DNA from: Methylovulum psychrotolerans
GTDB taxonomy: Bacteria > Pseudomonadota > Gammaproteobacteria > Methylococcales > Methylomonadaceae
Direction of reading: 5' to 3'
NCBI RefSeq assembly: GCF_002923755.1
Contig: NZ_PGFZ01000001.1
Span: 326,262-390,261, forward strand
DNA length: 64,000 nt
Shown: positions 25,128 to 34,228 of the stretch, piece by piece
Position numbering within the stretch: position 1 is the first letter of the stretch
How the letters are laid out: each line of letters begins with the position of its first letter
Program-made: the position numbers and the translations under genes
Notes under the pieces: model-generated
Databases searched by the model: none
Seen by the model: only the letters and a program-made list of their open reading frames with translations
Told to the model about the DNA's origin: nothing

Positions 25128-25375
25128 AATCGCTCTAAAGGGTGAATCGGGTTTGCCGCAATCCTCGTGGAGTCATACACAGTTTACGGTATTGGCAATT
25201 TCATGGGCTGGGCATCCGCCTATTCTACACGCAAGCATGGTCTTCTGGGGAGATGGGGTGAAAATATAGGATGATGCTAAAACAAATACGATTCAGTAAC
25301 GTTTTTACCGCTTAATAAAATAGATTACACTGCTACCACAATAGTCCAAACAAATAGCCTTTTTAGAGAAACCCC

Positions 25376-26662
25376 ATGGAAAGCATAGAAATAAATGGTT
25401 TTTTGACCATCGGCCACGCGTGTTTTGAGATAAAGAAAATCAACATCTTAATCGGTGCGCAAGCGCAGGGTAAAAGCGTTATTGCTAAATTGGTGTATTT
25501 TTTCAAACACTATTTTTCGGCTATCTTTTTAGAATCTATCGGAAAATTTCAAACCAAAAAAGACATTGAGAAAAAATGCCTAGAACAGTTTGAACAGATT
25601 TTCCCGCGTTATTCATGGGCAAACCAAGAGTTTGCTGTTGTTTATAGAAGTGGCGGCTATGATGTATCTATCATAAGAAATAAAGTAGGAAATAAATTCT
25701 CCTTAAAGCTAAATTATTGCAAGGAGCTGACAGACCTTCATAGGCAATTGAAAAACGCCGGAAAACCGACTTTATGGGCTGATGAATTTGGCAATTTGCA
25801 AGGGACAATAAAAACATGGGACACACTTGATTTTAAAAAAATAAATAATCATAAATTCAATAAGTTACTGGCAATATCAGTATTTATCCCGGCAGGCCGA
25901 TCTTTTTTCGCTAATCTCCAAAAAAATATTTTTTCTTTTCTTGCCAATAATATCGATATAGACCCTTTTATTAAGGAATTTGGTTTCCGTTATGAAAGTT
26001 CCAAACAATATCATATCGCCCATCAGCGTGGTTTATTCCAAGACAGTGATAGAGAAATAAAAATAGCATTACTTATCAGTAATATAATAGCTGGTGAATA
26101 TGTTTATGCAGATGAACAAGATTGGATTTTAAATAACGGTAAAAAAACTAATCTGGCAAACGCCTCATCTGGTCAACAAGAGTCATTGCCTATGATGCTA
26201 ATTCTGAAAATATGGTCTGCTATGTTGGGTGCGAATGAACGGGGCAGCTCATCAACATTTTTTATAGAAGAACCCGAAGCGCATTTATTCCCTGTATCAC
26301 AAAAGCAAATCATCAGCCTAATAGCAACGATTTACAACACCTTCGGCCATAGCTTCTTCATTACCACACATAGCCCTTATATTTTAACGGCGATCAATAA
26401 CTTGGTCGTAGGTCAAGATGCTTATGACAAAGCCACGGCAAATGGCGATGCCGAACAGCTAAAAAAACTCGCCCACGTCTTGCCTACTGACGAGCTGATC
26501 CGTTTGGAAGATGTGTCCGCCTACACGCTCAATAAAGGCAAGCTGGAATCGATTATTGATAGTGAAAATCGGCTAATCGGGGCGAACCTATTGGATGCCG
26601 TCTCAGATGAGTTTGATAAGGCCTTCGGTGTGGCGACAGAGATTTTATACGGGGCCGGATAA
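25376..26662 (+). CDS. ABC/OLD-like ATPase of a candidate defence pair (428 aa)
   Basis: SMC/ABC-type ATPase related to AAA_21/OLD proteins: Walker A GAQAQGKS at residues 27-34, ABC-like signature SSGQQE at 264-269, Walker B TFFIEEPEAHLFP at 294-306, H-loop ITTHSPYIL at 329-337. No TOPRIM domain follows, unlike OLD nucleases. The gene is much more AT-rich than its neighbours (25801-25860 has 14 G/C in 60 bases, against 28 in 60 at 24601-24660), a sign of transfer. The next gene starts within its stop codon (TAATG). This pairing resembles ATPase-effector anti-phage systems such as PARIS or Septu, but the partner differs from both. Confidence 0.88.
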   Translation: MESIEINGFLTIGHACFEIKKINILIGAQAQGKSVIAKLVYFFKHYFSAIFLESIGKFQTKKDIEKKCLEQFEQIFPRYSWANQEFAVVYRSGGYDVSIIRNKVGNKFSLKLNYCKELTDLHRQLKNAGKPTLWADEFGNLQGTIKTWDTLDFKKINNHKFNKLLAISVFIPAGRSFFANLQKNIFSFLANNIDIDPFIKEFGFRYESSKQYHIAHQRGLFQDSDREIKIALLISNIIAGEYVYADEQDWILNNGKKTNLANASSGQQESLPMMLILKIWSAMLGANERGSSSTFFIEEPEAHLFPVSQKQIISLIATIYNTFGHSFFITTHSPYILTAINNLVVGQDAYDKATANGDAEQLKKLAHVLPTDELIRLEDVSAYTLNKGKLESIIDSENRLIGANLLDAVSDEFDKAFGVATEILYGAG

Positions 26663-27081
26663 TGGATTATGGCACTTGTGCAAGCCAATCAAGCCATAAA
26701 ATCATTACCGCCGAAGAAAATGGCCGGAAACTGACGATTAAAAATCCTACCGCACGGTTAATCCGTAGAGTTAAAGTGGATGGCTGTTTAGAAAACATTG
26801 CTGGCAAACGTTGCGATTATCTGTTCGAGATTGACGACCCCTCTGCTCAGGTCATTTATCTGGAACTGAAAGGCTGCGATATAGAAAAAGCCTATGCACA
26901 ATTAGTCGCTACGCTTGAGCTGTTCCAGCCTATACACAAAAATTGTAAAAAAGCTTGCCATATTGTTGCATCCAGAGTCCCTAAAGCTGCCCCTAAAACT
27001 CAGCAATTAAACATCCGGCTACAAAAGGCTAAGCAAGCCACTTTACACATCAGTACCCAACAAGCCGTTATTGACGTATAA
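26662..27081 (+). CDS. Small PD-(D/E)XK nuclease-like partner (139 aa)
   Basis: Not a protein I can name. It shows CDYLFEID followed by VIYLELKG: Asp52, Glu68 and Lys70 fit the D-(x)n-E-x-K signature of PD-(D/E)XK nucleases, and a Gln in KAYAQL (residue 80) sits where many resolvase-like members keep a conserved Gln. The start overlaps the ATPase stop by one base, implying coupled translation and fixed stoichiometry. It ends 3 bp from the convergent MATE gene. Catalytic activity and anti-phage function are inference; an inactive adaptor is possible. Confidence 0.75.
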   Translation: MDYGTCASQSSHKIITAEENGRKLTIKNPTARLIRRVKVDGCLENIAGKRCDYLFEIDDPSAQVIYLELKGCDIEKAYAQLVATLELFQPIHKNCKKACHIVASRVPKAAPKTQQLNIRLQKAKQATLHISTQQAVIDV

Positions 27082-27084
27082 ACC

Positions 27085-28380
27085 CTAACGTTGCCAGCCC
27101 CCAGAGCGCACCGACCAGCCCTTACCCAAGGCCTTAAGGAACGTGGATGCGCCAATCACCCACCAGACCGCCGCCGACCCGTAACCCAAATAAATAGCGA
27201 AAAACCAACTGAACGGGATGCGCAAAATATTTAACGGCGCTGACCAGTAAAAGATGGTCGTGGTTTTGCCTGCCCCGCTCAACACGCCTTCGGCTAAAGA
27301 TTCATAAGCGACAAACAATTGTGCGAAGGCTAGGATTTGCGCATACCGCACCGCTTCGGCCAAGACTTGCGCATCTTTGGTAAACCAGCCGCATAACCAC
27401 TGCGCCCCGAAGAAAAATATCCCCGTCACCAGCAAACCCGTTAAGGTCAATAATTTAAACCCCAACCGGATGGCCTGTTTGGCTTCGGTCACATCCCCTG
27501 CCCCCAGATTACGCCCGACCAGACTGGCGATGCCCATTGAAAAGCCCCAGAAAATCGGCCAAGTGAAGCCTTCTAAGGCCGAAAAACCGATGCCCAAGGC
27601 GGCATTAACCGGTGCACCCAAAGGAGAAATCACCCAATGCAGCATCGCCCCGTACACCAGCGAGAACATTAAAATCCCCCAACACATCGGCAAGCCGATT
27701 TTGGCGATTTTTAATACCGCGCCATCAAAGCCTAAGTGCCGGAACCGGAACGGGCAACTCCTGCGCAATAACAGCAAGCCGATTAAAGCGGCAAACGCTT
27801 GGCTCAGTCCGGTCGCCATAGCGGAGCCGCCAATGCCGTAGCCTAAACGGTAGATACAGACGGGGTTTAGGACAATATTCAGCACGGTGGCGATAATTTG
27901 TAACCCTAAGACAATGCGGGTGCGTCCGTAGGCGATAAAAATAGCATCTAAGGTCGGCATTATCGCTTGCGGCAAACAATACGCCGCTTGCCAGCGCAAG
28001 AAAATGGTGGCTTGGTCGGCGACCGCGTCCGACAAACCCAGCAAATGCGTGATGGCAGGTGCGAACAGGCCGCTTAAGCCCAAGACCACTGCGCCGATCA
28101 GCACCGCTCCCGTCAAGGCGTTACCGATCAGGCGTTGTTGCTCATGCGCCTGTTCTGCCCCCACCGCGCGGGCGACCAACGACAAGGTGCCTGCGGAGAT
28201 AATCGAGTAAATGGCGTAATAGCCAATCAGGATAAACGTACAGGAAGCAATCGCGGCTTGGGCATCGACCCCCAGCCATTGTACGGCCTGCTGGTCGATG
28301 ACCCGATAGGCGTTATTGAGCATTGCCGATAAGGCAGTGGGCAAGGTCAGGGCAATGAGTTGGCGGCTACGGATGGTCAT
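27085..28380 (-). CDS. MATE-family efflux transporter (431 aa)
   Basis: About twelve membrane spans in two homologous halves, with the MATE features LTLPTALSAMLNNAYRVIDQ at the N-terminus and AFAQLFVAYESLAEGVLSGAG in the second half. These carriers export cationic compounds in exchange for Na+ or H+. It is convergent with the candidate defence pair (3-bp gap) and is transcribed alone. Substrate unknown; membership of the family is clear from the overall pattern rather than one motif. Confidence 0.88.
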   Translation of the reverse strand: MTIRSRQLIALTLPTALSAMLNNAYRVIDQQAVQWLGVDAQAAIASCTFILIGYYAIYSIISAGTLSLVARAVGAEQAHEQQRLIGNALTGAVLIGAVVLGLSGLFAPAITHLLGLSDAVADQATIFLRWQAAYCLPQAIMPTLDAIFIAYGRTRIVLGLQIIATVLNIVLNPVCIYRLGYGIGGSAMATGLSQAFAALIGLLLLRRSCPFRFRHLGFDGAVLKIAKIGLPMCWGILMFSLVYGAMLHWVISPLGAPVNAALGIGFSALEGFTWPIFWGFSMGIASLVGRNLGAGDVTEAKQAIRLGFKLLTLTGLLVTGIFFFGAQWLCGWFTKDAQVLAEAVRYAQILAFAQLFVAYESLAEGVLSGAGKTTTIFYWSAPLNILRIPFSWFFAIYLGYGSAAVWWVIGASTFLKALGKGWSVRSGGWQR

Positions 28381-28482
28381 GGATTAATTATTCAGAAAGT
28401 AGCTGGCAAAAACCAGACGTGATGACAGACAATAAACCGTATTGCAGGGGCTTAGTCAAACGCCCGGCCATTCAGCGGGCAT

Positions 28483-28508
28483 AAAAAAAGCCGCATCAAG
28501 CGGCTTTT
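28483..28508 (-). terminator. Intrinsic terminator after YncE-like gene
   Basis: AAAGCCGC at 28487-28494 pairs with GCGGCTTT at 28500-28507 around a 5-base loop. On the minus strand the stem is followed by a run of T (A-run 28483-28489). It lies about 20 bp after the end of the YncE-like gene. Confidence 0.88.
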
Positions 28509-28530
28509 TGTTTACAGCTTAAGCGCTTTG

Positions 28531-29706
28531 TTAATGGGCATCATCATGATGCCATTCGGGTAACATGACGATGCAGTTCGGGTTAAAGCCTTGGTTTTTT
28601 AAAGTATCAATACTGGTTTTCTTTTCCATTTTCACCAAGTCGATAACGCTGATGGAGCCGTCATCCATATTGGGCAGATTTAAAAAACTGTTTTGTACAA
28701 AAGCATAATGCTCGTCGGGCGAAAACACGACGTGGTGCGCCCCACCCGCTGTAGGGATGGATTTTAACAGTTTCGGTTGCGTCGGTTTGCTGATGTCGAA
28801 AACGTTCAGCGCCCCTGGATTCGCCGTGGTGACAAACATGCGGTCATGTTTGTGGTTAAAGTAAATCTCTAACGGCACACCTTGTTTAATTGGGCTGAAA
28901 TCGTAGACTTCACGGAATTTCAAGTCTTTGCTGTCCTTATCCCAAGTACCCGCCCAAATTGTCCCGCCAAACATATTGTTGACATAGACAGTCGCCGGAT
29001 CAGCACCCGGCAAAAAGACCGCTTCGACAGGCGACACGCCCGAAGGCGAGGGTTTGTCCGACAGCTTATGGGTAGACAACACTTTGCCGCTGCTGGCTTC
29101 AATCACGGTGACGGTTTCGCCGGCGTTACCTAAATCGGAAGGTCGCACCGTGCTGGTGACGACGATACGGTCAATATCATCCTGTAAGCCGATGCCGTGC
29201 GGATAGCTGATAAAAGCACTTGCCGCGCCAGTTTCAGGGGCGGCGATGGTTTTGATGGCTTGGTCAGTTTGCGCGTCACCGACGATGACATTACTGGAAC
29301 CCATACAGGTGAGATACCAGAATTTATTGTCCTTGGAAAAGGCGACATCTTCAGCGACTTGGCAATCGGGTACGGCAACCGTTTTTAGGCGGTACGGATA
29401 TTTTTTCATATCCATGACTTGCAGGGGATTACTGCCTAATGCCGTCAAATAGGCTTTGCTGGCATCTTTATTGTAAAAAATATGGTGTCCGACCAAATCC
29501 GGCGGCAAAGGGATGTCCGTCACTATTTTGGCGAAATTGGCGGAGGCGGGATCAACATCAATAATCGCTATGCCTTCCCGTCTGGGGGTAACGTTGGGCT
29601 TGCTCTCATAATTGAGCATAGCCAGTATTTCCGCATGTGCTAACGGTGACAGTAACGCCATGCTTAGCAACAAGGATTTTAGAGTATTTGTTGTTTTCAT
29701 TGTCAA
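28531..29706 (-). CDS. Periplasmic YncE-like beta-propeller protein (391 aa)
   Basis: A signal peptide (LKSLLLSMALLSPLAHA) is followed by repeated blades with the YncE/cytochrome-D1-like pattern: GHHIFYNKDASKAYLTALG, DVAFSKDNKFWYLTC, HHVVFSPDEHYAFVQNS, GSISVIDLVKMEK. These seven-bladed proteins sit in the periplasm. The C-terminal DDAH and several His residues could bind metal. It is followed upstream by a DUF4242 gene and a TetR gene on the same strand. No haem motif (CxxCH) is present. Role unknown. Confidence 0.8.
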   Translation of the reverse strand: MTMKTTNTLKSLLLSMALLSPLAHAEILAMLNYESKPNVTPRREGIAIIDVDPASANFAKIVTDIPLPPDLVGHHIFYNKDASKAYLTALGSNPLQVMDMKKYPYRLKTVAVPDCQVAEDVAFSKDNKFWYLTCMGSSNVIVGDAQTDQAIKTIAAPETGAASAFISYPHGIGLQDDIDRIVVTSTVRPSDLGNAGETVTVIEASSGKVLSTHKLSDKPSPSGVSPVEAVFLPGADPATVYVNNMFGGTIWAGTWDKDSKDLKFREVYDFSPIKQGVPLEIYFNHKHDRMFVTTANPGALNVFDISKPTQPKLLKSIPTAGGAHHVVFSPDEHYAFVQNSFLNLPNMDDGSISVIDLVKMEKKTSIDTLKNQGFNPNCIVMLPEWHHDDAH

Positions 29707-29778
29707 CTCTTAAGGTAATGGATGGCGCAATCCGAAACCGGCACGTTTTAGCCAGTGCCGGTTTCGGATAGTGTGTGC

Positions 29779-30054
29779 TTAGGCTTCAGCAGTGGTCGGG
29801 TCGATGATGGTTTTTATTTCCGAGACGCGATTCGCCGGAAAACCGCCTTTTTCGGCATGTTCACGCACGGTATCCGCATCGGGGGCGATGTAAACGCAAT
29901 AGACCTTATCATCGGTCACATAGCTTTCCAGCCATTGGATTTTCGGCCCCATGTCGCTCAGGACACCGCAAGATTTTTGCGAAATACCTTGTAAATCGGC
30001 AGCAGTTAAAGCACCTGCTCCAGGAATATCGCGTTCGATAATATATTTTGGCAT
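29779..30054 (-). CDS. DUF4242 family protein (91 aa)
   Basis: Starts MPKYIIERDIPGAGALTAAD and ends with a VYCVYIAPDADTVREHAE block, the usual pattern of DUF4242 (SCO4226-type, nickel-binding in one Streptomyces member). A dimeric ferredoxin-like fold is expected. The start is supported by a GGAGAT ribosome binding site about 5-8 bases upstream. It lies 58 bp from the TetR gene and 72 bp before the YncE-like gene, so the three may form one regulated unit. Confidence 0.8.
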   Translation of the reverse strand: MPKYIIERDIPGAGALTAADLQGISQKSCGVLSDMGPKIQWLESYVTDDKVYCVYIAPDADTVREHAEKGGFPANRVSEIKTIIDPTTAEA

Positions 30055-30112
30055 CAGTGGATCTCCTCGTTACTAATAAAATGACCAGTCGTCTTGAAAT
30101 TAAATAATAGCA

Positions 30113-30709
30113 TCAATTCCTAAAATAATCATCCAATAAATTTTCGCAACATTGCTTAAGCGGTACCGAGGATTTATCAATTTTCATGCGCAACAACACG
30201 CCTTGCCAAGTGTTGACCAGCAAATCCGCCATTTCCTCTGCCGTCTTATCGGTTCTGACCGTACCTTCCTGCTGGGCTTGGCTTAAGCCCACTTGCAACA
30301 AATCGCGGTATTGGTTGACCGCCTGTTGTAGTGAAGCCCTGACCACTTCGCTGGTGTCGCCAATTTCCCCCATTAAATTGCCTAATAGGCAACCGCCTTT
30401 AAAGTCGGTTTGCTCAAGCTCGGCAATTAGCTCATCAAAATAGCGTTTAATCGCCGTCAGCGCATCGCAATCGGGATTTTGTAAATGCTCGCTTAATTGC
30501 CGGATAAAAGGGGCGATATAATGCTGGGTCACCTCGGCGGCAAAGTTTTCTTTGCTGCCGAAATAATTATAAAAAGACCCTTTGGGGATTTGCACGGCAT
30601 CGAGAATTTCTTTCAGGCCAGTGCCGTGATAACCCTGACGGGTCAATAAGACCACGCCTTGGCTTAACAAATTATCTTTGTTGATTTGTTTTTGTGTGGG
30701 GTGTGACAT
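30113..30709 (-). CDS. TetR/AcrR-family regulator (198 aa)
   Basis: TetR helix-turn-helix at the N-terminus: LLSQGVVLLTRQGYHGTGLKE followed by VQIPKGSFYNYFGSKENF. The ligand domain carries CLLGNLMGEIGDTSEVVR, like AcuR/YxaF-type repressors that sense small electrophiles. It heads a minus-strand group with the DUF4242 and YncE-like genes, which are its most likely targets along with itself. Its promoter lies in the divergent spacer with the C1-cofactor operon. Confidence 0.88.
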   Translation of the reverse strand: MSHPTQKQINKDNLLSQGVVLLTRQGYHGTGLKEILDAVQIPKGSFYNYFGSKENFAAEVTQHYIAPFIRQLSEHLQNPDCDALTAIKRYFDELIAELEQTDFKGGCLLGNLMGEIGDTSEVVRASLQQAVNQYRDLLQVGLSQAQQEGTVRTDKTAEEMADLLVNTWQGVLLRMKIDKSSVPLKQCCENLLDDYFRN

Positions 30710-31036
30710 GGCTTCCTAAACTTTTTAACTGCAATCGCCGCCATTATGCCGCTTCTATTGGGCTTACGTCAGCTAAAATATGCAAGAGTGAAAAGTTACC
30801 AAAATAGTTGTTAAGCACTTAATAGATTTTCGCAAAATTCCCCGCTAAGCTAAGGCGAATAGCAAATAGTTGGGCTCTATATGGGTTTCAAGATCTTTTT
30901 TGGTTTGGTGGAGTGCAGATTACGCCCTGCCACCAAACCCCTACTAGCAAAACCCTGCTTAAAATTTGTCTGACCACAAAAAGTGCCCACAATTCGGTTA
31001 TAATAACCGTTTGCATAGACCGATTTGACACAATTC
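30710..31036. promoter_or_regulatory. Divergent spacer with TATAAT box before the C1-cofactor operon
   Basis: No gene is seen in these 327 bp. A perfect TATAAT at 30999-31004 lies 33 bp before the start codon of the flavoprotein gene. The -35 region is poor, so an activator may be needed or the core promoter may be weak. The TetR promoter must lie on the opposite strand nearer 30720. Confidence 0.4.
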
Positions 31037-31573
31037 ATGGATAAACCTCGATTAGCGTGGGCAATCACTGGCTCCGGCCATTATATAGAAGAATGTATCG
31101 CTTTCTTAATGACTTTGGAGGCCGTAGACTTATACCTGAGTCCGGCCGCCGAGGAAGTGCTGAAAATGTATGGCATCCCATTGCAGGATATCCGTAGCAG
31201 AATGTCGGTTTACCGCGACAAAGCCGCGTCAGCCCCCCCGGTCGGGCTGTTTTACAAAGGCTATTACCACACCTTTGTCATGGCGCCGACCACGTCCAAT
31301 ACTGTCGCCAAATGTGTGTTAGGCATCGCCGATACCTTAGTGACCAATCTGTATTCGCAGGCGGGCAAATGCCGCATCCCCAGCATCGTCTACCCTTGCG
31401 ATATTGCGCCAGAAATGGAGACCACCGCCCCCGGTGGCAGAGTCATGGTGTATCCGCGTAAAATCGACTTGGAAGGCACTGACAAGTTACGGCAATTTGA
31501 GTACACAACCGTGGTGGACAGCGTTGAGTCCCTAATCGCGACGGTACAAGCCCGCTTGGCGACTTTGGCATGA
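31037..31573 (+). CDS. Flavoprotein, probable dihydromethanopterin reductase (DmrB/AfpA-like, 178 aa)
   Basis: Flavoprotein-family fold: LAWAITGSGHYIEECIAFL at the N-terminus, then FVMAPTTSNTVAKCVLGIADTL for FMN binding, and VYPCDIAPEME. This matches the archaeoflavoprotein/DmrB group, known in Burkholderia and Methanosarcina to reduce dihydromethanopterin, the last step of tetrahydromethanopterin synthesis. ATG 31037 is preferred to a TTG 12 bases earlier. It overlaps the next gene by 4 bp (ATGA) and begins a four-gene operon for C1 cofactors, which supports the assignment. Confidence 0.75.
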   Translation: MDKPRLAWAITGSGHYIEECIAFLMTLEAVDLYLSPAAEEVLKMYGIPLQDIRSRMSVYRDKAASAPPVGLFYKGYYHTFVMAPTTSNTVAKCVLGIADTLVTNLYSQAGKCRIPSIVYPCDIAPEMETTAPGGRVMVYPRKIDLEGTDKLRQFEYTTVVDSVESLIATVQARLATLA

Positions 31574-32958
31574 GCGAACATATCCTATTTTTGACAGGCA
31601 AACTGGCCGAAAAGCAACTGCATAACATACTCGAAAAAATGCAGCCGGATTTTACTTATACGGTGCATCAATTGGGGCTGAAAGTCGCCGCACTCATGAC
31701 CACCGACATGGTGGCAAGACGTTTGCACGACACCTTCGGGGCAGATAGGATCATTTTGCCGGGGCGTTGCCGGGGCGATATTGCCGCTTTGTCGGCGCAC
31801 CTTAACGTGCCCGTCCTGCGCGGCCCGGAAGAGCTAAAAGATTTGCCGCAGTATTTCGGCAAAAAAGCCCAGACTTATGATTTAAGCCGTTACCAAGTGA
31901 AAATTTTTGCCGAAATCACCGACGCGCCTAACTTAAGCATCGCACAAGTGTTGGAGCGGGCGGCGTATTATCGGCACAACGGCGCCGATGTCATTGATCT
32001 GGGCTGTTTGCCCAGCACCCCTTTCCCGCAGATGGAAGAGCTGATCCACGCCTTAAAAGCGGCGGGATTTAGGGTCAGTATCGACTCGTTGGTCGATGAA
32101 GATTTGCTGAGGGGCGGCCAAGCCGGGGCGGATTACCTGCTCAGCCTCCATGAAAGCAGCCTCTGGATTGCCGATGAGGTGGCCGCGACGCCGATTTTAA
32201 TCCCCGAACACCATGATGACTTGGCCTCTTTGGACAGGGCGATCGCCATGATGCAGGCCAAAAACAAGCCGTTTATCGTCGACCCAATTTTAGACCCCCT
32301 GCATTTTGGCTTTACCCGCTCGCTGGCGCGTTACCATGAAGTCAGGACCCGGCATCCCGGCATAGAAATGATGTTGGGGGTAGGCAACATTACCGAACTA
32401 ACCCACGCCGATACGGTCGGAATGAATGCCCTGTTGTTGGGCATTTGTTCCGAGTTGGATATTAACCATATTTTGGCGACCGAAGTCAGCCGCCATGCTT
32501 GCCGGGCGATTAAAGAGGCCGACGTGGCCAGACGTATTATGTTTGCCGCCAAACAGCAGGCCACTTTACCGAAACATATCCACCCTGGCCTGATGACCAC
32601 GCATGAAATTGCGCCTTTTCCCTATTCGCCAGAAGAGATACGCGAATTGGCCGGGGCTATTACAGACCCCAGTTTCCGTATCCAAACCAGTGCCGAAGGC
32701 CTACATATTTTTAACCGCGATGGCTTATACAGCGCGACTGACCCGTTTGCCCTCTATCCGCACCTCAATGTCGGCCAAGATGGTGGCCATGCTTTTTACC
32801 TGGGGGTAGAGTTGGCCCGTGCCGAAATCGCGTGGCAACTCGGCAAGCGCTTTACCCAAGACCAGGCCTTAACCTGGGGTTGCGCCACCGACCAGGCCGA
32901 AGCCACCGTTGACTTACATACTTTTAAACCCGCCGGAACTACTTTGCCGAAAAAATGA
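31570..32958 (+). CDS. DUF6513 / dihydropteroate-synthase-related protein (462 aa)
   Basis: The N-terminal 115 residues (MSEHILFLTGKLAEKQLHN...) match DUF6513. The rest is a pterin-binding TIM barrel related to dihydropteroate synthase (GADVIDLGCLPSTPFPQMEE, VSIDSLVDEDLL, MLGVGNITELTHAD). This family occurs in organisms with tetrahydromethanopterin and is needed for making that cofactor, possibly at the step joining the pterin to the arylamine side chain. It overlaps both neighbours by 4 bp, so the four genes are translated as a block. Confidence 0.85.
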   Translation: MSEHILFLTGKLAEKQLHNILEKMQPDFTYTVHQLGLKVAALMTTDMVARRLHDTFGADRIILPGRCRGDIAALSAHLNVPVLRGPEELKDLPQYFGKKAQTYDLSRYQVKIFAEITDAPNLSIAQVLERAAYYRHNGADVIDLGCLPSTPFPQMEELIHALKAAGFRVSIDSLVDEDLLRGGQAGADYLLSLHESSLWIADEVAATPILIPEHHDDLASLDRAIAMMQAKNKPFIVDPILDPLHFGFTRSLARYHEVRTRHPGIEMMLGVGNITELTHADTVGMNALLLGICSELDINHILATEVSRHACRAIKEADVARRIMFAAKQQATLPKHIHPGLMTTHEIAPFPYSPEEIRELAGAITDPSFRIQTSAEGLHIFNRDGLYSATDPFALYPHLNVGQDGGHAFYLGVELARAEIAWQLGKRFTQDQALTWGCATDQAEATVDLHTFKPAGTTLPKK

Positions 32959-33518
32959 TTCAAGAAACCATAGTCACCACTCAAGATAGCACAGGTGATA
33001 GCCATATCGCCCCGATGGGTGTCCACTGCCAAGGCGATGAATTCATCATCCTGCCGTTCCGGCCTTCGACAACCTTGGACAATCTGCTGGCAAACCCTAA
33101 CGCCGTGCTCAATTATTGCGATGATGTGCGGGTGTTTGCCGGTTGCCTGACCGGACGGCGCGAGTGGCCCCTCCAAGCAGCCGTCCATGTCAACGCACCC
33201 GTTTTAGCGAATGCCTTGGCGCATACCGAAGTGCAAGTTGTGCGCATAGAAGACGACAGCACCCGCCCTAAGCTGTTCTGCACGGCGGTGCATAGCGTCA
33301 ACCACGCCCCGTTCACCGGGTTTAACCGCAGCCAGTTTGCGGTATTGGAAGCGGCTATTTTGGTCAGCCGTCTACATTTATTGCCGATGGCAAAAATTGA
33401 GGCCGATTTGGCGTATTTGCGTATTGGTTTTGAGAAAACCGCTGGTGAGCGCGAACGCGAAGCCTGGGATTGGCTGATGGAAGCCATTGAAACTTTCAAA
33501 AATGGAGACAGGCCATGA
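32955..33518 (+). CDS. DUF447 family protein (187 aa)
   Basis: Begins MIQETIVTTQDSTGDSHIAPMG, the typical N-terminus of DUF447, a flavin-reductase-like split-barrel family found almost only in methanogens and in bacteria with tetrahydromethanopterin. C-terminal FNRSQFAVLEAAILVSRLHLLP and EREREAWDWLMEAI also fit. The exact biochemical step is not established. It sits between the DUF6513 and mfnB genes with 4-bp overlaps on each side. Confidence 0.85.
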   Translation: MIQETIVTTQDSTGDSHIAPMGVHCQGDEFIILPFRPSTTLDNLLANPNAVLNYCDDVRVFAGCLTGRREWPLQAAVHVNAPVLANALAHTEVQVVRIEDDSTRPKLFCTAVHSVNHAPFTGFNRSQFAVLEAAILVSRLHLLPMAKIEADLAYLRIGFEKTAGEREREAWDWLMEAIETFKNGDRP

Positions 33519-34213
33519 CCGGCATGTTAGCAAGCGTCAACAGCATTGAAGAAGCCTTAGAGGTATTGGCGGCACAGGTTGACATCATTGACCTGAAACA
33601 ACCTGCACACGGCGCTTTAGGGGCTTTGGACACCGAAGTTGTCCAACAAATTGTCGAGGCCATTGGCCATCGCTGCTTGGTCAGCGCCACTATTGGCGAT
33701 TTGCCGATGCAGCCGGAGTTGGTCTACTTTGCCACCCAAATTATGGCACAAACTGGGGTTGATTATATAAAAATCGGCTTTTTCCCGGACGGCGACTGGC
33801 CGACCATGATTAACAAGTTATCGGCATTAACGCCCCAGCATAACCTGATAGCCGTGCTGTTTGCCGATGCCAGTCCCGATCTGAGCCTGATAAAACTCTT
33901 TAAAAGAGCTGGTTTTAAAGGCGTAATGCTGGACACCATGACCAAAAACCGAGGCTCATTGACCAAAGCGATGGATGTGATGGAACTGCGCCAATTCATC
34001 CGTTTGGCGAAACGCAATAAACTGTTATGCGGCTTGGCCGGTTCCTTACGGCTGACCGACATTCCTGGCCTGATGATCTTAAAGCCCGATTATTTAGGCT
34101 TTCGCGGGGCATTATGCGTCGGCAACAAGCGCACCGCCCAACTGAATGGCGAGGCGATCACGCTCATTAAACAGGCGATAAACCCCGTGAAGCCGGCTTC
34201 CCTAAAAGTCTAG
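33515..34213 (+). CDS. mfnB: (5-formylfuran-3-yl)methyl phosphate synthase
   Basis: MfnB (DUF556) makes the furan precursor of methanofuran from two glyceraldehyde-3-phosphate molecules in a small TIM-barrel enzyme. Family marks are MLASVNSIEEALEVLAAQVD, IIDLKQPAHGALGAL (with the catalytic Lys), VDYIKIGFFPDGDW and LCGLAGSLRLTDIPGL. At 232 residues it has the normal length. It ends the four-gene operon begun at 31037, tying both tetrahydromethanopterin and methanofuran synthesis to one transcript. Confidence 0.92.
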   Translation: MTGMLASVNSIEEALEVLAAQVDIIDLKQPAHGALGALDTEVVQQIVEAIGHRCLVSATIGDLPMQPELVYFATQIMAQTGVDYIKIGFFPDGDWPTMINKLSALTPQHNLIAVLFADASPDLSLIKLFKRAGFKGVMLDTMTKNRGSLTKAMDVMELRQFIRLAKRNKLLCGLAGSLRLTDIPGLMILKPDYLGFRGALCVGNKRTAQLNGEAITLIKQAINPVKPASLKV

Positions 34214-34228
34214 CACCAGACCGCGTAA

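Noticed and set aside
25376..26662. Calling the ATPase a full OLD-family nuclease or GajA
   Set aside because: The C-terminus lacks a TOPRIM domain and the protein ends soon after the H-loop.
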